From contig NC_068972.1 of NCBI RefSeq assembly GCF_016808095.1, positions 22,622,289 to 22,686,288 on the forward strand: 64,000 nt of DNA, given 5' to 3'. Position numbers and translations under genes: made by a program. Shown here piece by piece: positions 63,760 to 64,000 of the stretch. The notes beneath the pieces are model-generated. The model saw nothing but the letters and a program-made list of their open reading frames with translations. It ran no database searches and had not been told where the DNA came from. This DNA comes from Vigna angularis (Eukaryota; Streptophyta; Magnoliopsida; Fabales; Fabaceae). Each line of letters opens with the position of its first letter. The stretch's first letter is position 1.

Positions 63760-64000
63760 TCGGATTTTTTAAACTAGTTTTAAATCATCGCGGAGTATCA
63801 AGTTTAATCCACACGTGACTGAAACATCAATAAACTAAAATAATAATATATAAAGCATATATTAATTTCTCACGAAAATTAATCATTTCACATACATATG
63901 TAAAATACCTCTTGCTTCCGTCAAGCTTTTAGGTTGTGTTTGGATTTAAGATAGGAATTTGGAGGAGTGAATTTAAGAAGAAAAGAAATTGAAGTTGGAA
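63757..64000. other. Intergenic end of window
   Basis: No gene is seen. At 63930 the phrase aggttgtgtttggatttaag is of the kind found at the ends of hAT-like MITEs, but the other end would lie outside the window. Confidence 0.4.

Overview
The window is nuclear DNA from a flowering plant, most likely a papilionoid legume of the Phaseolus/Vigna group. The reasons are long AT-rich intergenic sequence, GT-AG introns with plant-type exon sizes, three unmistakable plant gene families, and LTR retrotransposons carrying the palindromic motifs familiar from Phaseoleae genomes. The genus is an inference from general character, not from a search. I see no bacterial or viral operon, CRISPR array, tRNA or rRNA gene.

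Genes. From left to right there are four confident genes. (1) 2693-7307 (+): a seven-exon ALKBH10B-type RNA N6-methyladenosine demethylase of 507 residues. (2) 8817-10172 (-): an intronless BSD-domain protein of 451 residues, convergent with the first. (3) 21057-22418 (-): a two-exon GT8 galacturonosyltransferase-like (GATL) protein of 347 residues. (4) 34746-38713 (-): a five-exon auxin-binding protein 1 (ABP1) of 191 residues, with signal peptide, cupin metal site and C-terminal KDEL. A possible 42- to 55-residue spliced micro-gene (20691-20910, perhaps to 21060, -) lies just downstream of the GATL gene and is not recognised.

Mobile DNA. 10-20 kb is AT-rich and holds degenerate repeats, an LTR-like remnant, a hAT-like MITE and a ~750-bp foldback element. 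23663-24014 is a complete TRIM element with TSD. 25.9-32.3 kb is an old LTR-type element split by a decayed Ty1/copia element (27586-32060, -). 43697-45930 is a complete non-autonomous LARD-like element with TSD and two internal minisatellites. The right third (46-62.7 kb) is a decayed copia element (+) split by a 12.1-kb, recently inserted Athila-type Ty3/gypsy element (48858-60998, TSD aagat). The Athila element has equal 2550-bp LTRs and an almost intact gag-pol.

The genes do not form a pathway. They are ordinary single-copy plant genes separated by layered retrotransposon insertions. The strongest structural results are the exactly delimited nested insertions, the ABP1 gene spread over 4 kb, and the unexplained small spliced ORF beside the GATL gene.
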